Origin: Actinopolyspora alba
GTDB lineage: Bacteria > Actinomycetota > Actinomycetes > Mycobacteriales > Pseudonocardiaceae
Reading direction: 5' to 3'
Assembly (NCBI RefSeq): GCF_900112765.1
Contig: NZ_FOMZ01000002.1
Coordinates: forward strand, 1-64,000
DNA: 64,000 bases
Part shown: positions 54,495 to 63,375 of the stretch, in pieces
Layout of the letters: every line of letters starts with the position of its first letter
Position numbering within the stretch: position 1 is the stretch's first letter
Program-made: the position numbers and the translations under genes
Notes under the pieces: generated by a model
What the model saw: the letters and a program-made list of their open reading frames with translations, nothing else
Databases searched by the model: none
Told to the model about the DNA's origin: nothing

Positions 54495-54587
54495 TCACAT
54501 TCCGTCGACGTACTGGCCCACCCAGCCGAGAACGACCAGTGCGAGCAACAGCACCAGGGTGCCGGTGATCCGAGCGCGCGAACTCAT
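54495..54587 (-). CDS. 30-residue single-helix membrane peptide
   Basis: ATG at 54587 is preceded by a strong GGGGGAGG six bases upstream. The product is MSSRARITG, then 'TLVLLLALVVLGWVG' and QYVDGM: one transmembrane helix with a basic N terminus (cytoplasmic side). Shorter than usual gene callers' limit. Lies between the 93-residue membrane gene and barstar with small gaps, same strand. Confidence 0.65.
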   Translation of the reverse strand: MSSRARITGTLVLLLALVVLGWVGQYVDGM

Positions 54588-54614
54588 CCACGCCTCCCCC
54601 GGAACGACACGTGA

Positions 54615-54896
54615 TCACGAAACACCGTGCCACTCCCGTTCGGAGCCGTCACGGTTCGAGCTCGTCCCCGCGGCGTCCGCGTGGCGCTCATAGCTCTCCT
54701 TGCTGCGCAACGGAGGTTCGGCGTCGCGAATCCTGCTCGCCTTGGCCGAGATCTCGTCGACGATGCGGTCGACGAGTCGCGCCACCAACCAGCACAGCGG
54801 CACGAGAACCACGAGTACCAGCGCCACCTGGAACGGGTAGGGAAGCAGCACGAGCCACGACTCGACCCCGTCCCACAACGCGACCAGCTCGCCCAT
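54615..54896 (-). CDS. Small membrane protein, unknown function
   Basis: 93 residues from the ATG at 54896 (GTG 54899 also possible). One membrane helix ('PFQVALVLVVLVPLCWLVARLVDRIVDEI' region) followed by a charged, Arg/Glu/Ser-rich cytoplasmic tail. Followed by the 30-residue peptide gene 27 bp later. No domain recognised. Confidence 0.65.
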   Translation of the reverse strand: MGELVALWDGVESWLVLLPYPFQVALVLVVLVPLCWLVARLVDRIVDEISAKASRIRDAEPPLRSKESYERHADAAGTSSNRDGSEREWHGVS

Positions 54897-55333
54897 CACG
54901 GACCGTCAGCGTACTCCCGGGGTGGTTCCAGCGTGCGCCGGGCACCCCGGGCGACGGAACGGCCCGCAGCACCGGGACTCACTGGACCGGTCCAGCCGGG
55001 TACTCCTGGATCGGACGTGAATCGGCTGCCGTACTCGGTCGCGTCGATTCCGACCAGACGCTCGCCCCTCACACCCGCGCCGAACTCCCACCACGCCCGG
55101 CAGGCCGAGCCCCCACCAACCTCGCAAGTCGCACTCCGACCACTCCCGCAGGCCGAGCTCCGGCCGCTCTCGCCACCGGCACCGCCGCGGGTTCTCCCGT
55201 GCGGCTCTCGCGAGGACGGTCCCGACGTTGTGTAGGTGTCGCTACCCGAGGTCGGGGCACCCGCGGCGAGAGCCGTGCGTGAGGTTCCGCCAAGCGACCA
55301 CCCAAGCAGCCGGACAGGAATGAAACCCCAAAG
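54897..55333. other. Intergenic region holding copy 2 of the structured repeat
   Basis: About 435 bp without a supported gene. It contains several near-copies of 'ACTCCCGCAGGCCGAGCTC'-like phrases between 55080 and 55165 and then the hairpin repeat copy 2. Downstream of mmsB on the minus strand. Confidence 0.5.
55188..55313. repeat. Structured intergenic repeat, copy 2
   Basis: Second copy of the element at 53878-54010. Outer arm CGGCTCTCGC with GCGAGAGCCG is unchanged; the middle stem is CCCGAC/GTCGGG here against CGGAGAC/GTCTCCG in copy 1, so both sides of the stem changed together. Inner GTAG/CTAC and GTTGTGTAG...CTACCCGA are kept. A preceding 'CGAACTCCCACCACGCCCG' (55081) is shared with copy 1. 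Confidence 0.8.
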
Positions 55334-56221
55334 CTAGCTTTCGGAGTGGCGCCGGACGGACTCGATCACGGCGCTGAAGTCGTAACCACCGCCGCCCTCC
55401 GAGTTGAACCGGTCGTAGATCCGCGCGGCCAACCGCCCCACCTCGGTGTCGGTGCCGCTCTGCTCGGCCGCCGAAACGGCGAGGTTGAGGTCCTTGAGCA
55501 TCAGCGAGGCCGCGAAGCCCGGCTCGTAGTCGTGATCCGCCCTGCTGGTCTCCACCATGCCCGGCACGGGGCAGTTGGTGGTCAGCGACCAGCTCTGCCC
55601 GGTGGACACGGAGGTCACGTCGTAGAGCGCCTGGTGCGGGAGTCCGAGTTTCTCCCCCAGCACGAACGCTTCGGCCGTGCCGAGCATGGCCGCCGCCAGC
55701 ATGAGGTTGTTGCACATCTTGGTGACCTGGCCGTTGCCGTCGCCACCGCAGTGGATCACCTTCCGCGCCATGGGTTCCAGGAAGGGCTGCGCGGCCTGGT
55801 AGGCCCGCTCGGAGCCACCGACCATGAACGTCAACGTGCCCGCCTCGGCACCGGCCGTGCCGCCGGAGACCGGGGCGTCGATCGCCTCCAGCCCCGCGGC
55901 CGCGGCCAGCTCGTGCGCCCTGCGCGAGTCGGCCACGTCCACGGTGGAGGAGTCGATCAGCAGCGTGCCCGGTGCGACCGAGCCCAGCATCCCGTCGTAG
56001 CAGTCCAGCAACTGCTTGCCCCCCGGCAACATCGTGATCACGGCGTCGGCGCCGGTAACCACCTCGGCCACCGAGTCGACCGTGGTCACCCCGTTCGCCG
56101 CCGCGCGCTCGATCACTTCCGGCATCAGGTCGAAACCCCGCACGGTGTGGCCGGCGTTGACCAGGTTCGTCGACATCGGGCCGCCCATGTGCCCCAACCC
56201 GATGAATCCGATGACTGCCAT
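55334..56221 (-). CDS. mmsB: 3-hydroxyisobutyrate dehydrogenase
   Basis: 295 residues. Rossmann start 'IGFIGLGHMGGPMSTNLVNAGHTV', substrate motif 'DAPVSGGTAGAEAGTLTFMVGG', catalytic Lys in 'GQVTKMCNNLMLAA', and the final 'LGLPHQALYDV' helix. Oxidises 3-hydroxyisobutyrate to methylmalonate semialdehyde in valine breakdown, using NAD(P). Last gene of the valine cluster. Confidence 0.94.
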   Translation of the reverse strand: MAVIGFIGLGHMGGPMSTNLVNAGHTVRGFDLMPEVIERAAANGVTTVDSVAEVVTGADAVITMLPGGKQLLDCYDGMLGSVAPGTLLIDSSTVDVADSRRAHELAAAAGLEAIDAPVSGGTAGAEAGTLTFMVGGSERAYQAAQPFLEPMARKVIHCGGDGNGQVTKMCNNLMLAAAMLGTAEAFVLGEKLGLPHQALYDVTSVSTGQSWSLTTNCPVPGMVETSRADHDYEPGFAASLMLKDLNLAVSAAEQSGTDTEVGRLAARIYDRFNSEGGGGYDFSAVIESVRRHSES

Positions 56222-56277
56222 GGTCGATTACCTTTCTCGCGATCCGACACTGTCACGAAAACCGGGGTGCGGGGAGA

Positions 56278-57336
56278 TCAGCCGGACAGACCGAGATCCC
56301 CGTTGGTGGGAGCGCGGAAGAAGGCGGCGACGTGCTCCTCGCCCACGTCCTCCAGCTGGGCCGGGGACCAGGCCGGGTTACGGTCCTTGTCCACGAGGGT
56401 GGCGCGCACGCCCTCCAGGAAGTCACCGCGGTGCACGCAGGCCAGCGAGACCCGGTACTCCTGGTCGAGCACTTCCTCCAGGGAGTTCAGCCGCGCGGCC
56501 GACCGCAGCGCGCGCAACGTCACCTTCAGCGAGGTGGGCGACTTCGTGGCGATGGTCTCGGCCGCCTCCCCGGCCTCCGGCTCGTCGCGGGAGCGGAGTT
56601 CGGTCAGGATTCCCTCCACGGACTCGGCCGCGTAGACCTCGTCGATCCAGCTGGCGGCGGCGCGCAGCCCGGACTCGGGAGCCGTCGTGGCGTACTTGTC
56701 CAGCACGGCCGAGGCGTCTCCCTCGGTGAGGGCGTTGACCAGTTCGTCGAGTTCGGAACTGTCGACGTAGTGGTCGGCCAGCCCGCAGTGGATCGCGTCC
56801 GCGCCGCTGACGGGAGCTCCGGTCAGCGCCATGTGGGTGCCGAGCTGCCCGGGGGCGCGGGAGAGCAGATAGGTGCCGCCGACGTCCGGGGCGAAACCGA
56901 TGCCGACCTCGGGCATGCCGACCTTGGAGCGCTCGGTGACCACGCGGTGCGAACCGTGCGCCGAGATGCCGACGCCGCCGCCCATGCAGATGCCGTCCAT
57001 GATGCCGACGACCGGTTTGGGGTAGTGCGACAGCGCGGCGTTCATCCGGTACTCGGCCGCCCAGAACTCCTCGGTGTGTTCGGGCTCGCCCGCCTTGACC
57101 GCGTCGTACATGGCGCGGATGTCCCCGCCCGCGCACAGTCCGCGGTCCCCGGCTCCCTCGATGAGCACCGTGCGCACCCGGTCGTCGGCGCGCCACTCCT
57201 CCAGCGCGTCCAGCACCGAGGTGACCATCTCCATGGTCAGCGAGTTGAGGGCCTTCGGCCGGTTGAGCGTGATCCGGCCGAGGGATCCCTGCACGTCGAG
57301 CAGCACCTGCTGCTGTTCGGCGGCGTGAGTTGTCAT
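56278..57336 (-). CDS. 3-hydroxyisobutyryl-CoA hydrolase-like (enoyl-CoA hydratase family)
   Basis: 352 residues, longer than ordinary hydratases and typical of HIBYL-CoA hydrolase. 'LNRPKALNSLTMEMV', 'AGDRGLCAGGDIRAMYDAVKAG', 'GIMDGICMGGGVGISAHGSHRVVTERSKVGMPEVGIGFAPDVGGTYLL' are hallmarks. It frees 3-hydroxyisobutyrate for MmsB. ATGA overlap with the acyl-CoA dehydrogenase stop. Confidence 0.9.
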   Translation of the reverse strand: MTTHAAEQQQVLLDVQGSLGRITLNRPKALNSLTMEMVTSVLDALEEWRADDRVRTVLIEGAGDRGLCAGGDIRAMYDAVKAGEPEHTEEFWAAEYRMNAALSHYPKPVVGIMDGICMGGGVGISAHGSHRVVTERSKVGMPEVGIGFAPDVGGTYLLSRAPGQLGTHMALTGAPVSGADAIHCGLADHYVDSSELDELVNALTEGDASAVLDKYATTAPESGLRAAASWIDEVYAAESVEGILTELRSRDEPEAGEAAETIATKSPTSLKVTLRALRSAARLNSLEEVLDQEYRVSLACVHRGDFLEGVRATLVDKDRNPAWSPAQLEDVGEEHVAAFFRAPTNGDLGLSG

Positions 57337-58514
57337 TGGTCCGACTCCAACATTCCACGGGAAATGATCAATCGCATGATCTCGTTCGTGCCCTCCAGGA
57401 TCTGATGCACCCGCAGGTCGCGAACGATCTTCTCCATGCCGTACTCGGCAAGGTATCCGTAACCCCCGTGGAGTTGAAGGGCTTCGTTCGCCACGTTGAA
57501 TCCGCTGTCGGTGGCGAGCCGCTTGGCCATGGCGCAGAGCTTGGTCGCCTCGGGGTCCTTGGCGTCCAGCGCGGCGGCGGCGCGCCACAGCAGGGTGCGG
57601 GCGGCCTCCAGTTCGGTGGCCATGTCGGCCAGTTTGAACCGGAGCGCCTGGAAATCGCCGATCCTGCTTCCGAATGCGGAGCGCTGTCCGACGTAGGCCG
57701 TACCGCGTTCCAGTGCGGCGCGAGCCCCGCCGAGCGAGCAGGCACCGATGTTGAGCCTGCCGCCGTCCAGTCCGGACATGGCGACGCGGAAGCCGATGCC
57801 CTCCTCGCCGAGCCGGTTGCGCACCGGAACCCGCACGTCGGTGAACACGACCTGGCGGGTGGGTTGGGCGTTCCAGCCCATCTTGTCCTCTTCGGGGCCG
57901 AACGAGATGCCCTCGCTGGCACCGTCGACGACGAGGGCGGAGATACCGCCGGGTCCGGGCTCGCCGGTGCGGACCATCACCACGTAGACACCGGAGTAGC
58001 CGCTTCCGGATATGAACTGCTTGACCCCGTTGACCACGTACTCGTCGCCGTCGAGTACCGCCCTGGTGCGCAGCGCGGCCGCGTCCGAACCGGCGTCGGG
58101 TTCGGTGAGGCAGTAACTGCCCAGACTCCGCATTGCGCACAGCTCGGGCAGCCACTGTTCGCGTTGCCGCTGGTCGCCGAACGCGTCGATCATCCAGGCG
58201 ACCATGTTGTGTATCGAGATGTAGGCCGCGATGGTGGGACAGCCGGTGGCCAGCTCCTCGAACACGAGGGCGGCGTCGAACCGGCTGAGCCCGGTGCCGC
58301 CGTACTGCTCGTCGACGTAGATCCCACCCATGCCGAGTTCGCCCGCCTCGGCCAGCACGTCCACGGGGAAGTGTTTCTCCCGGTCCCACCGCAGCGCGTC
58401 GGGGGCGATGCGTTCCGCGGCGAACTCGCCCGCCGTCTCCTTGAGCGCACGCTGGTCGTCGGTGAGCGCGAACGGGGATCGCGGTGTTTCGGAGGCGATC
58501 ACGGAAGCGGTCAT
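57333..58514 (-). CDS. Acyl-CoA dehydrogenase (isobutyryl-CoA dehydrogenase-like)
   Basis: 393 residues from the ATG with AGGAG six bases upstream; an upstream in-frame start at 58604 lacks one. 'CLTEPDAGSDAAALRTRAV', 'YVVNGVKQFISGSG', 'RQVVFTDVRVPVRNRLGEEG' and the catalytic Glu region in 'HQILEGTNEIMRLIISRGML'. Context with HIBYL-CoA hydrolase, MmsA and MmsB suggests isobutyryl-CoA as the substrate. Confidence 0.92.
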   Translation of the reverse strand: MTASVIASETPRSPFALTDDQRALKETAGEFAAERIAPDALRWDREKHFPVDVLAEAGELGMGGIYVDEQYGGTGLSRFDAALVFEELATGCPTIAAYISIHNMVAWMIDAFGDQRQREQWLPELCAMRSLGSYCLTEPDAGSDAAALRTRAVLDGDEYVVNGVKQFISGSGYSGVYVVMVRTGEPGPGGISALVVDGASEGISFGPEEDKMGWNAQPTRQVVFTDVRVPVRNRLGEEGIGFRVAMSGLDGGRLNIGACSLGGARAALERGTAYVGQRSAFGSRIGDFQALRFKLADMATELEAARTLLWRAAAALDAKDPEATKLCAMAKRLATDSGFNVANEALQLHGGYGYLAEYGMEKIVRDLRVHQILEGTNEIMRLIISRGMLESDQ

Positions 58515-58601
58515 GTGGGACTCCTGCTCGATCGGGGACGCCGGATCGCGGCGTCGGGCCTCTCGCGGTGGCGGCACCACCGGTTCGCGGTCCGTGGTGG
58601 T

Positions 58602-58634
58602 CACACCGCCGGTGGGGTCACCACCGGCGGTGTG
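58602..58634 (-). terminator. 14-bp perfect hairpin after mmsA
   Basis: CACACCGCCGGTGG (58602-58615) pairs with CCACCGGCGGTGTG (58621-58634) around GGTCA. Between mmsA (stop at 58690) and the acyl-CoA dehydrogenase start (58514), so mmsA may be its own transcript or the hairpin may be a partial terminator. Confidence 0.65.
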
Positions 58635-58689
58635 GACCGGTCGGCACGGTGGTGCGGCGGACGACCCACCGGCCCGCCGGCGGAACGGC

Positions 58690-60189
58690 TCAGTGCATGG
58701 TCGGGATCGTGAAGCTGGCCTCCTCCTTCCGACCGGAGGGCCAGCGCGAGGTCACGGTCTTGGTCCTGGTGTAGAACCGGATGGAGTCGGGACCGTGCTG
58801 GTTGAGATCGCCGAATCCGGAACGCTTCCAGCCGCCGAAGGTGTGGTAGGCGATCGGCACCGGGATCGGCACGTTGATGCCGACCATGCCGGTGTCCACC
58901 CGGCCCGCGAACTCGCGTGCGGCGTCGCCGTCCCTGGTGAAGATGGCGACACCGTTGCCGTACTGGTGCTGGCTGGGCAGCCGCAGCGCCTCCTCGTAGT
59001 CGGCGGCGCGGACCACCGAGAGCACGGGGCCGAAGATCTCCTCGTTGTAGATCCGCATGTCCGAGGTGACGTTGTCGAACAGCGAGGCACCGGTGAAGAA
59101 GCCGTTCTCGTGTTCGGGCATCCGGAAACCGCGGCCGTCCACCAGCAGGTCCGCGCCCTCCTCGATGCCGAGGCCGATGTAGTCGTCGACCCGCTGCTTG
59201 GCGGCGGCAGTCACCAGCGGGCCGAAGTCGGCGGAGTCGTCGAAGCTGGTGCCGATCCGGAGTCCGTTGACTCGTTCGGTGAGCTTTTCCACCAACGCCT
59301 CGGCCGTGGGTCGTCCGACGGGAACGGCCACCGAGATGGCCATGCAGCGCTCCCCCGCGGAGCCGTACCCGGCGCCGACCAGGGCTTCCACCGCCTGGTC
59401 GAGGTCGGCGTCGGGCATGATGATCATGTGGTTCTTCGCGCCGCCGAAGCACTGCGCCCGCTTGCCGTGGGCGGTGGCCGTGGAGTAGATGTACTCGGCT
59501 ATGTCGGAGGATCCGACGAAGCCGATCGCGGCCACGTCCTGGTGGGTCAGCAGCGCGTCCACCGCGGTCTTGTCGCCGTTGACCACGTTGAACACGCCGG
59601 GTGGCAGCCCCGCCTCGACGAACAGCTCGGCGAGGCGCAGCGGCACCGAGGGGTCGCGCTCGGAGGGCTTGAGCACGAAGGAGTTGCCGCAGGCGATGGC
59701 CGGGGCGGCCTTCCACAGCGGGATCATCGCCGGGAAGTTGAACGGGGTTATCCCCGCGGTCACCCCCAGTGGCTGGCGCATCGAGTAGACGTCGATGCCC
59801 GCGCCCGCGCCCTCGGTGTACTCCCCCTTGAGCAGGTGGGGAATGCCCGTGGCGAACTCGACGACCTCCAGGCCGCGCTGCACGTCGCCCTTGGCGTCGG
59901 GCACCGTCTTGCCGTGCTCGGAGGCCAGCAGCCGTGCCAGCGAGTCCATCTCCTCGCGGCACAGTTCGAGGAACCGCATCAGCACGCGTGCCCGGCGCTG
60001 GGGGTTCCAGTTCGCCCACTCGCGTTGCGCCTCGGCGGCGCCGCGCACGGCGGCGTCGACCTCTCCGGAGGAGGCCAGCGGCACCCTGGCCTGCACGCCT
60101 CCGGTGTTCGGATCGAACACGTCGTCGTGGTTACCGGAGGTACCGGCGACGCGCTTGCCGTCGATGAAGTGCTCCAGCTCGGTGGTCAT
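58690..60189 (-). CDS. mmsA: Methylmalonate-semialdehyde dehydrogenase (acylating)
   Basis: 499 residues from the ATG at 60189. 'GITPFNFPAMIPLWKAAPAIACGN' and 'FVLKPSERDPSVPL' NAD-binding, 'FVGSSDIAEYIYSTA', catalytic Cys in 'GYGSAGERCMAISVAV', 'EIFGPVLSVVRA'. Converts methylmalonate semialdehyde to propionyl-CoA. First gene of the valine cluster, divergent from the MazF-like gene. Confidence 0.94.
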   Translation of the reverse strand: MTTELEHFIDGKRVAGTSGNHDDVFDPNTGGVQARVPLASSGEVDAAVRGAAEAQREWANWNPQRRARVLMRFLELCREEMDSLARLLASEHGKTVPDAKGDVQRGLEVVEFATGIPHLLKGEYTEGAGAGIDVYSMRQPLGVTAGITPFNFPAMIPLWKAAPAIACGNSFVLKPSERDPSVPLRLAELFVEAGLPPGVFNVVNGDKTAVDALLTHQDVAAIGFVGSSDIAEYIYSTATAHGKRAQCFGGAKNHMIIMPDADLDQAVEALVGAGYGSAGERCMAISVAVPVGRPTAEALVEKLTERVNGLRIGTSFDDSADFGPLVTAAAKQRVDDYIGLGIEEGADLLVDGRGFRMPEHENGFFTGASLFDNVTSDMRIYNEEIFGPVLSVVRAADYEEALRLPSQHQYGNGVAIFTRDGDAAREFAGRVDTGMVGINVPIPVPIAYHTFGGWKRSGFGDLNQHGPDSIRFYTRTKTVTSRWPSGRKEEASFTIPTMH

Positions 60190-60512
60190 TCCGCTACGCA
60201 CCCTTCCCTCGCACCGGTCGCCGACTCCCGCTATGCGCTTGGAAGCCAAACTTTTGGTAGTCCAATCATTGCCCCAATGCAACACATCACAACAGGGTGT
60301 GCTGCGTCACAACACGATTGTGTGAGGTCAACGGCCGAACCGGAAGGAAGCGCGGCACCATAGTCCGCGCACTTCGCCACGCTCACGGCGACATCGAGCG
60401 TGCGTCCGGCACCCCGCCGACGCGCGAGACGGGGAAGCGGGGAAGATTCGACGGAAGAGCAGGTTCAAGAACCGTTCGCCACCATGCCGAGCAAGGAGAT
60501 TCGGGAGCTCAC
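60190..60512. other. Divergent region between mmsA and the MazF-like gene
   Basis: 323 bp. It holds the 13-bp palindrome at 60267-60279, several TCACAA/TTGTGA half-sites (60286-60325), and a short open frame (60400-60516) ending on the mazF start. The mmsA promoter must be here. Confidence 0.45.
60267..60279. promoter_or_regulatory. Candidate operator CATTG-CCC-CAATG upstream of mmsA
   Basis: Perfect inverted repeat CATTG/CAATG with a 3-bp spacer, about 78 bp before the mmsA ATG, in an AT-richer island. Position fits control of the valine cluster. The cognate regulator is not in this window. Confidence 0.45.
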
Positions 60513-60854
60513 GTGACCGCCCAACCGATCAGCCCCGGTGACGTCTGGATCGTCGATCACGATCCGGTGCACGGCGAGGAACAGGTCGGGCAGTGCCCGG
60601 TTCTCGTGGTCTCGTCGCGTTACCACCTGGAACTGACCAACAGCGCACTGGTCAACGTACTGCCGCTGACCCGCGAGGAACGGAGCGAGCGCTCGCAGCG
60701 CGTCCACGTGGCAGCCGCCGACAGCTGGGTCGTCACCGAGCGGGTACGCACCGTGTCCGCGCGAAATTTCCTACGGTTCGCCCCGGAACTGGCGCCCACC
60801 GAGGAAGAACTCTCCGAAGTGCGTCGAGCACTCGCCCGCACACTCGACATCTGA
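60513..60854 (+). CDS. MazF/PemK-family endoribonuclease toxin-like protein
   Basis: 113 residues from GTG 60513, about five bases after GGGAG. 'ISPGDVWIVDHDPVHGEEQVGQCPVLVVSS' is the MazF start, 'ALVNVLPLTREER' and 'ADSWVVTERVRTVSARNF' complete the fold. MazF toxins cut single-stranded RNA. No recognisable MazE antitoxin precedes it; only a short frame (GTG 60400 to stop 60516) overlaps its start by GTGA. Confidence 0.83.
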   Translation: MTAQPISPGDVWIVDHDPVHGEEQVGQCPVLVVSSRYHLELTNSALVNVLPLTREERSERSQRVHVAAADSWVVTERVRTVSARNFLRFAPELAPTEEELSEVRRALARTLDI

Positions 60855-60894
60855 GCCACGCACCAGCACAGCTAACCGCAAGCGGCGGGAACCG

Positions 60895-61521
60895 CTAACG
60901 AACCTTCGCGGCCCAGTACTCGGGCAGATCGGGCTCCGCCGCCGCCACGTGTTCGGTCAGTTCGGGCGTCGCGCGCCCCATCCGGAAGGCGAAGAGCTCG
61001 GCGATGGTCACACCGTGCTCCGGTCGGTACAGCACCTCGCGGGCATCGCCCGCCGTGATCTCACCGGGCCGCTCCACCGCCAGATAGGCTCCGGGCCTGC
61101 CGTGGTCGGTGAACCGCTTGATCAACCCCGGCATGTCCCAGAAGCCCGCGAAAACCCTGCAGGGAGTCCGCGGTCCGGTCACGCGCAGCACGGTCGTACC
61201 GATTCGCCAGCGCTCCCCGATCACCGCGTTGCCGCAGTCGCAGCCTTCCAGGGTCAGGTTCTCCCCGATATTGCCCGGTTCCAGCTCCCGCCCGGTCTCG
61301 CCGGACCAGTACCGCAGGTCCTCCAGGTCGTAGGCGTAGACGGCCTGGAACCAGCGGCCGTGGTTGTCGGTGTCGCAGACCGTGTCACCCACGACTCCCG
61401 AGACCTCGACCCGCGCCGGCCCCCGTACCGGTCGCTTGTCGATTCCGCTGGCACCGATCCGTCCCGTCCACTCCCCCGTGCTGGCGGTGGCTGCGAGGTT
61501 GACCTCGTTCACGCGACTCAC
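60895..61521 (-). CDS. MOSC-domain protein
   Basis: 208 residues, GTG start possible at 61521. 'GRIGASGIDKRPV', 'GDTVCDTDNHGRWFQAVYAYDLEDL', 'ENLTLEGCDCGNAVIGERWRIG', 'LRVTGPRTPCRVFAGFW' with the conserved MOSC Cys. MOSC domains carry sulfur to the molybdenum cofactor or, in YiiM-like members, act on N-hydroxylated purines. Precise role unknown. Confidence 0.88.
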   Translation of the reverse strand: MSRVNEVNLAATASTGEWTGRIGASGIDKRPVRGPARVEVSGVVGDTVCDTDNHGRWFQAVYAYDLEDLRYWSGETGRELEPGNIGENLTLEGCDCGNAVIGERWRIGTTVLRVTGPRTPCRVFAGFWDMPGLIKRFTDHGRPGAYLAVERPGEITAGDAREVLYRPEHGVTIAELFAFRMGRATPELTEHVAAAEPDLPEYWAAKVR

Positions 61522-61973
61522 GGGGCCAGCCTATGCGTCGCACGACTCCCGATCGAGCGGAACTCGAAATCCACTCGGGATGCGGCGCGCGGCCCGAGTG
61601 GAGCCACGGGAGGGAGCCGCTGGAGACGAGCCTGCCACTCATGAGCCGCCCCACGGACCCGAAACACAAGCATGGGCGGGAACCCACCGATCCGGGTTCC
61701 CGCCCACTCGCACCATCGCGATCATCACACCCCGCCACAGGGCCGCTGGTGCGTCTTGGTGAACGCCGCCGCAGGAGTACGGCGCTCACTGTCGTTGCCC
61801 TCCGCCGCGAACGCCGGGACGGCGCCTCACCGGCGCGCGGCGGAGGGGGTCTCGTGCCGTACCGCGGCTCACCACGGGCCGCGGCACGGTCGTCGCCACC
61901 CGACGTCTGGCCTGCCCGAGCGGTGGCCGGGAGGTTCGGGAAACCACTCGACAACCGGCCCGGGCGGGCGCCC
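61522..61973. other. Intergenic region between MOSC gene and aceA
   Basis: About 450 bp with no supported gene. It has the strong hairpin at 61674-61705, downstream of aceA, and the promoter of the MOSC gene is presumably near its left end. Confidence 0.45.
61674..61705 (-). terminator. 12-bp perfect hairpin downstream of aceA
   Basis: GGGCGGGAACCC (61674-61685) pairs with GGGTTCCCGCCC (61694-61705) around ACCGATCC. It lies about 270 bp 3' of the aceA stop on the minus strand. No T tract on that strand. Confidence 0.6.
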
Positions 61974-63296
61974 TCAGAACTGCGCGGTCTCGGTGGACCC
62001 GGCCAGCGCGGTGGTCGAGGAGTCCGGGTTGACCGCCATGCTGATCTGGTCGAAGTAGCCGGTTCCGGCCTCGCGCTGGTGCTTGGTGGCCGTGTAGCCG
62101 TCCTTCTCCGCGGCGAACTCCCTGTCCTGCAGGTCGACGTAGGCCGTCATGTCATCCGAGGCGTAGTTCTTCGCCAGGTCGAACATGCTGTAGTTCAGCG
62201 CGTGGAAACCGGCCAGCGTGATGAACTGGAACTTGTAACCCATCTGGCCGAGCTCACGCTGGAACTTGGCGATGGTGCTGTCGTCGAGGTTCTTGCGCCA
62301 GTTGAACGACGGCGAGCAGTTGTAGGCCAGCATCTTGTCGGGGTACTGCGCCTTGATGGACTCGGCGAACCGCTTGGCCACGTCGAGGTCCGGTGTGGAG
62401 GTCTCCATCCAGATCAGGTCGGAGTACGGCGCGTAGGCCAGCCCGCGGTCGATGCAGGGCTCGATGCCGTTGTTGACCTTGTAGAAGCCCTCCGAGGTGC
62501 GCTCGCCGGTGACGTACTTCTGGTCACGCTCGTCGACGTCGCTGGTCAGCAGGGTGGCTGCCTGCGCGTCGGTGCGGGCGACCACGAGGGAGGGAACCCC
62601 GGCGACGTCGGCGGCCAGCCGGGCGGAGTTGAGGGTCTTGACGTGCTGGCTGGTGGGGATGAGCACCTTGCCGCCGAGGTGGCCGCACTTCTTCTCGGAA
62701 GCGAGCTGGTCCTCCCAGTGCACACCGGCGGCGCCCGCCTGGATCATGCCCTTCATCAGCTCGTAGGCGTTGAGCACACCACCGAAACCGGCCTCGGCGT
62801 CGGCGACGATCGGGGCCAGCCAGTGCCGGTCCTCCTGCTCGACCTCGTTGGCCTCGGCGTCCAGCGCCTCGGCCCAGGCGACCTGGTCGGCGCGCTTGAG
62901 CGCGTTGTTGATCCGCCGAACCACCTGCGGGACCGAGTTGGCCGGGTACAGGCTCTGGTCCGGGTAGGTCTCACCGGCGAGGTTCGCGTCGGCGGCGACC
63001 TGCCAACCCGAGAGGTAGATGGCCTGCAGTCCGGCGCGGACCTGCTGGACGGCCTGGTTCCCGGTCAGCGCACCGAGCGCGTGGATGTAGTCGTTGTCGT
63101 GCAGCAGGTTCCAGAGCCGTTCGGCGCCCAGCCTGGCCAGGGTGTTGTCCTCCTGCACCGAGCCACGGAGTCGGATGACGTCACCAGCGGAGTAGGTGCG
63201 CTCGACGCCCTTCCAACGGGGGTTGGTCTCCCAGTCGCGCTGCAGGTCCTTGGCGGCCTGCAGGGCCTGTTCACGGGTACCGGGCTGAGGGGTCAT
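61974..63296 (-). CDS. aceA: Isocitrate lyase
   Basis: 440 residues starting at ATG 63296, nine bases after GAAGG. Catalytic '[13 protein letters not shown]' (KKCGH), metal-binding '[20 protein letters not shown]', '[12 protein letters not shown]', 'NCSPSFNW' are intact. First enzyme of the glyoxylate bypass (isocitrate to glyoxylate and succinate), needed on acetate and fatty acids. Divergent from a RamB-like regulator across a palindrome. Confidence 0.97.
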   Translation of the reverse strand: MTPQPGTREQALQAAKDLQRDWETNPRWKGVERTYSAGDVIRLRGSVQEDNTLARLGAERLWNLLHDNDYIHALGALTGNQAVQQVRAGLQAIYLSGWQVAADANLAGETYPDQSLYPANSVPQVVRRINNALKRADQVAWAEALDAEANEVEQEDRHWLAPIVADAEAGFGGVLNAYELMKGMIQAGAAGVHWEDQLASEKKCGHLGGKVLIPTSQHVKTLNSARLAADVAGVPSLVVARTDAQAATLLTSDVDERDQKYVTGERTSEGFYKVNNGIEPCIDRGLAYAPYSDLIWMETSTPDLDVAKRFAESIKAQYPDKMLAYNCSPSFNWRKNLDDSTIAKFQRELGQMGYKFQFITLAGFHALNYSMFDLAKNYASDDMTAYVDLQDREFAAEKDGYTATKHQREAGTGYFDQISMAVNPDSSTTALAGSTETAQF

Positions 63297-63375
63297 GGCT
63301 TTCACCTTCCGATCGCTTGCGGCCTGTTGACCCCAGTGTTGGTACCCGACCAAGAAAAAACGAGCCCCAATCTGG

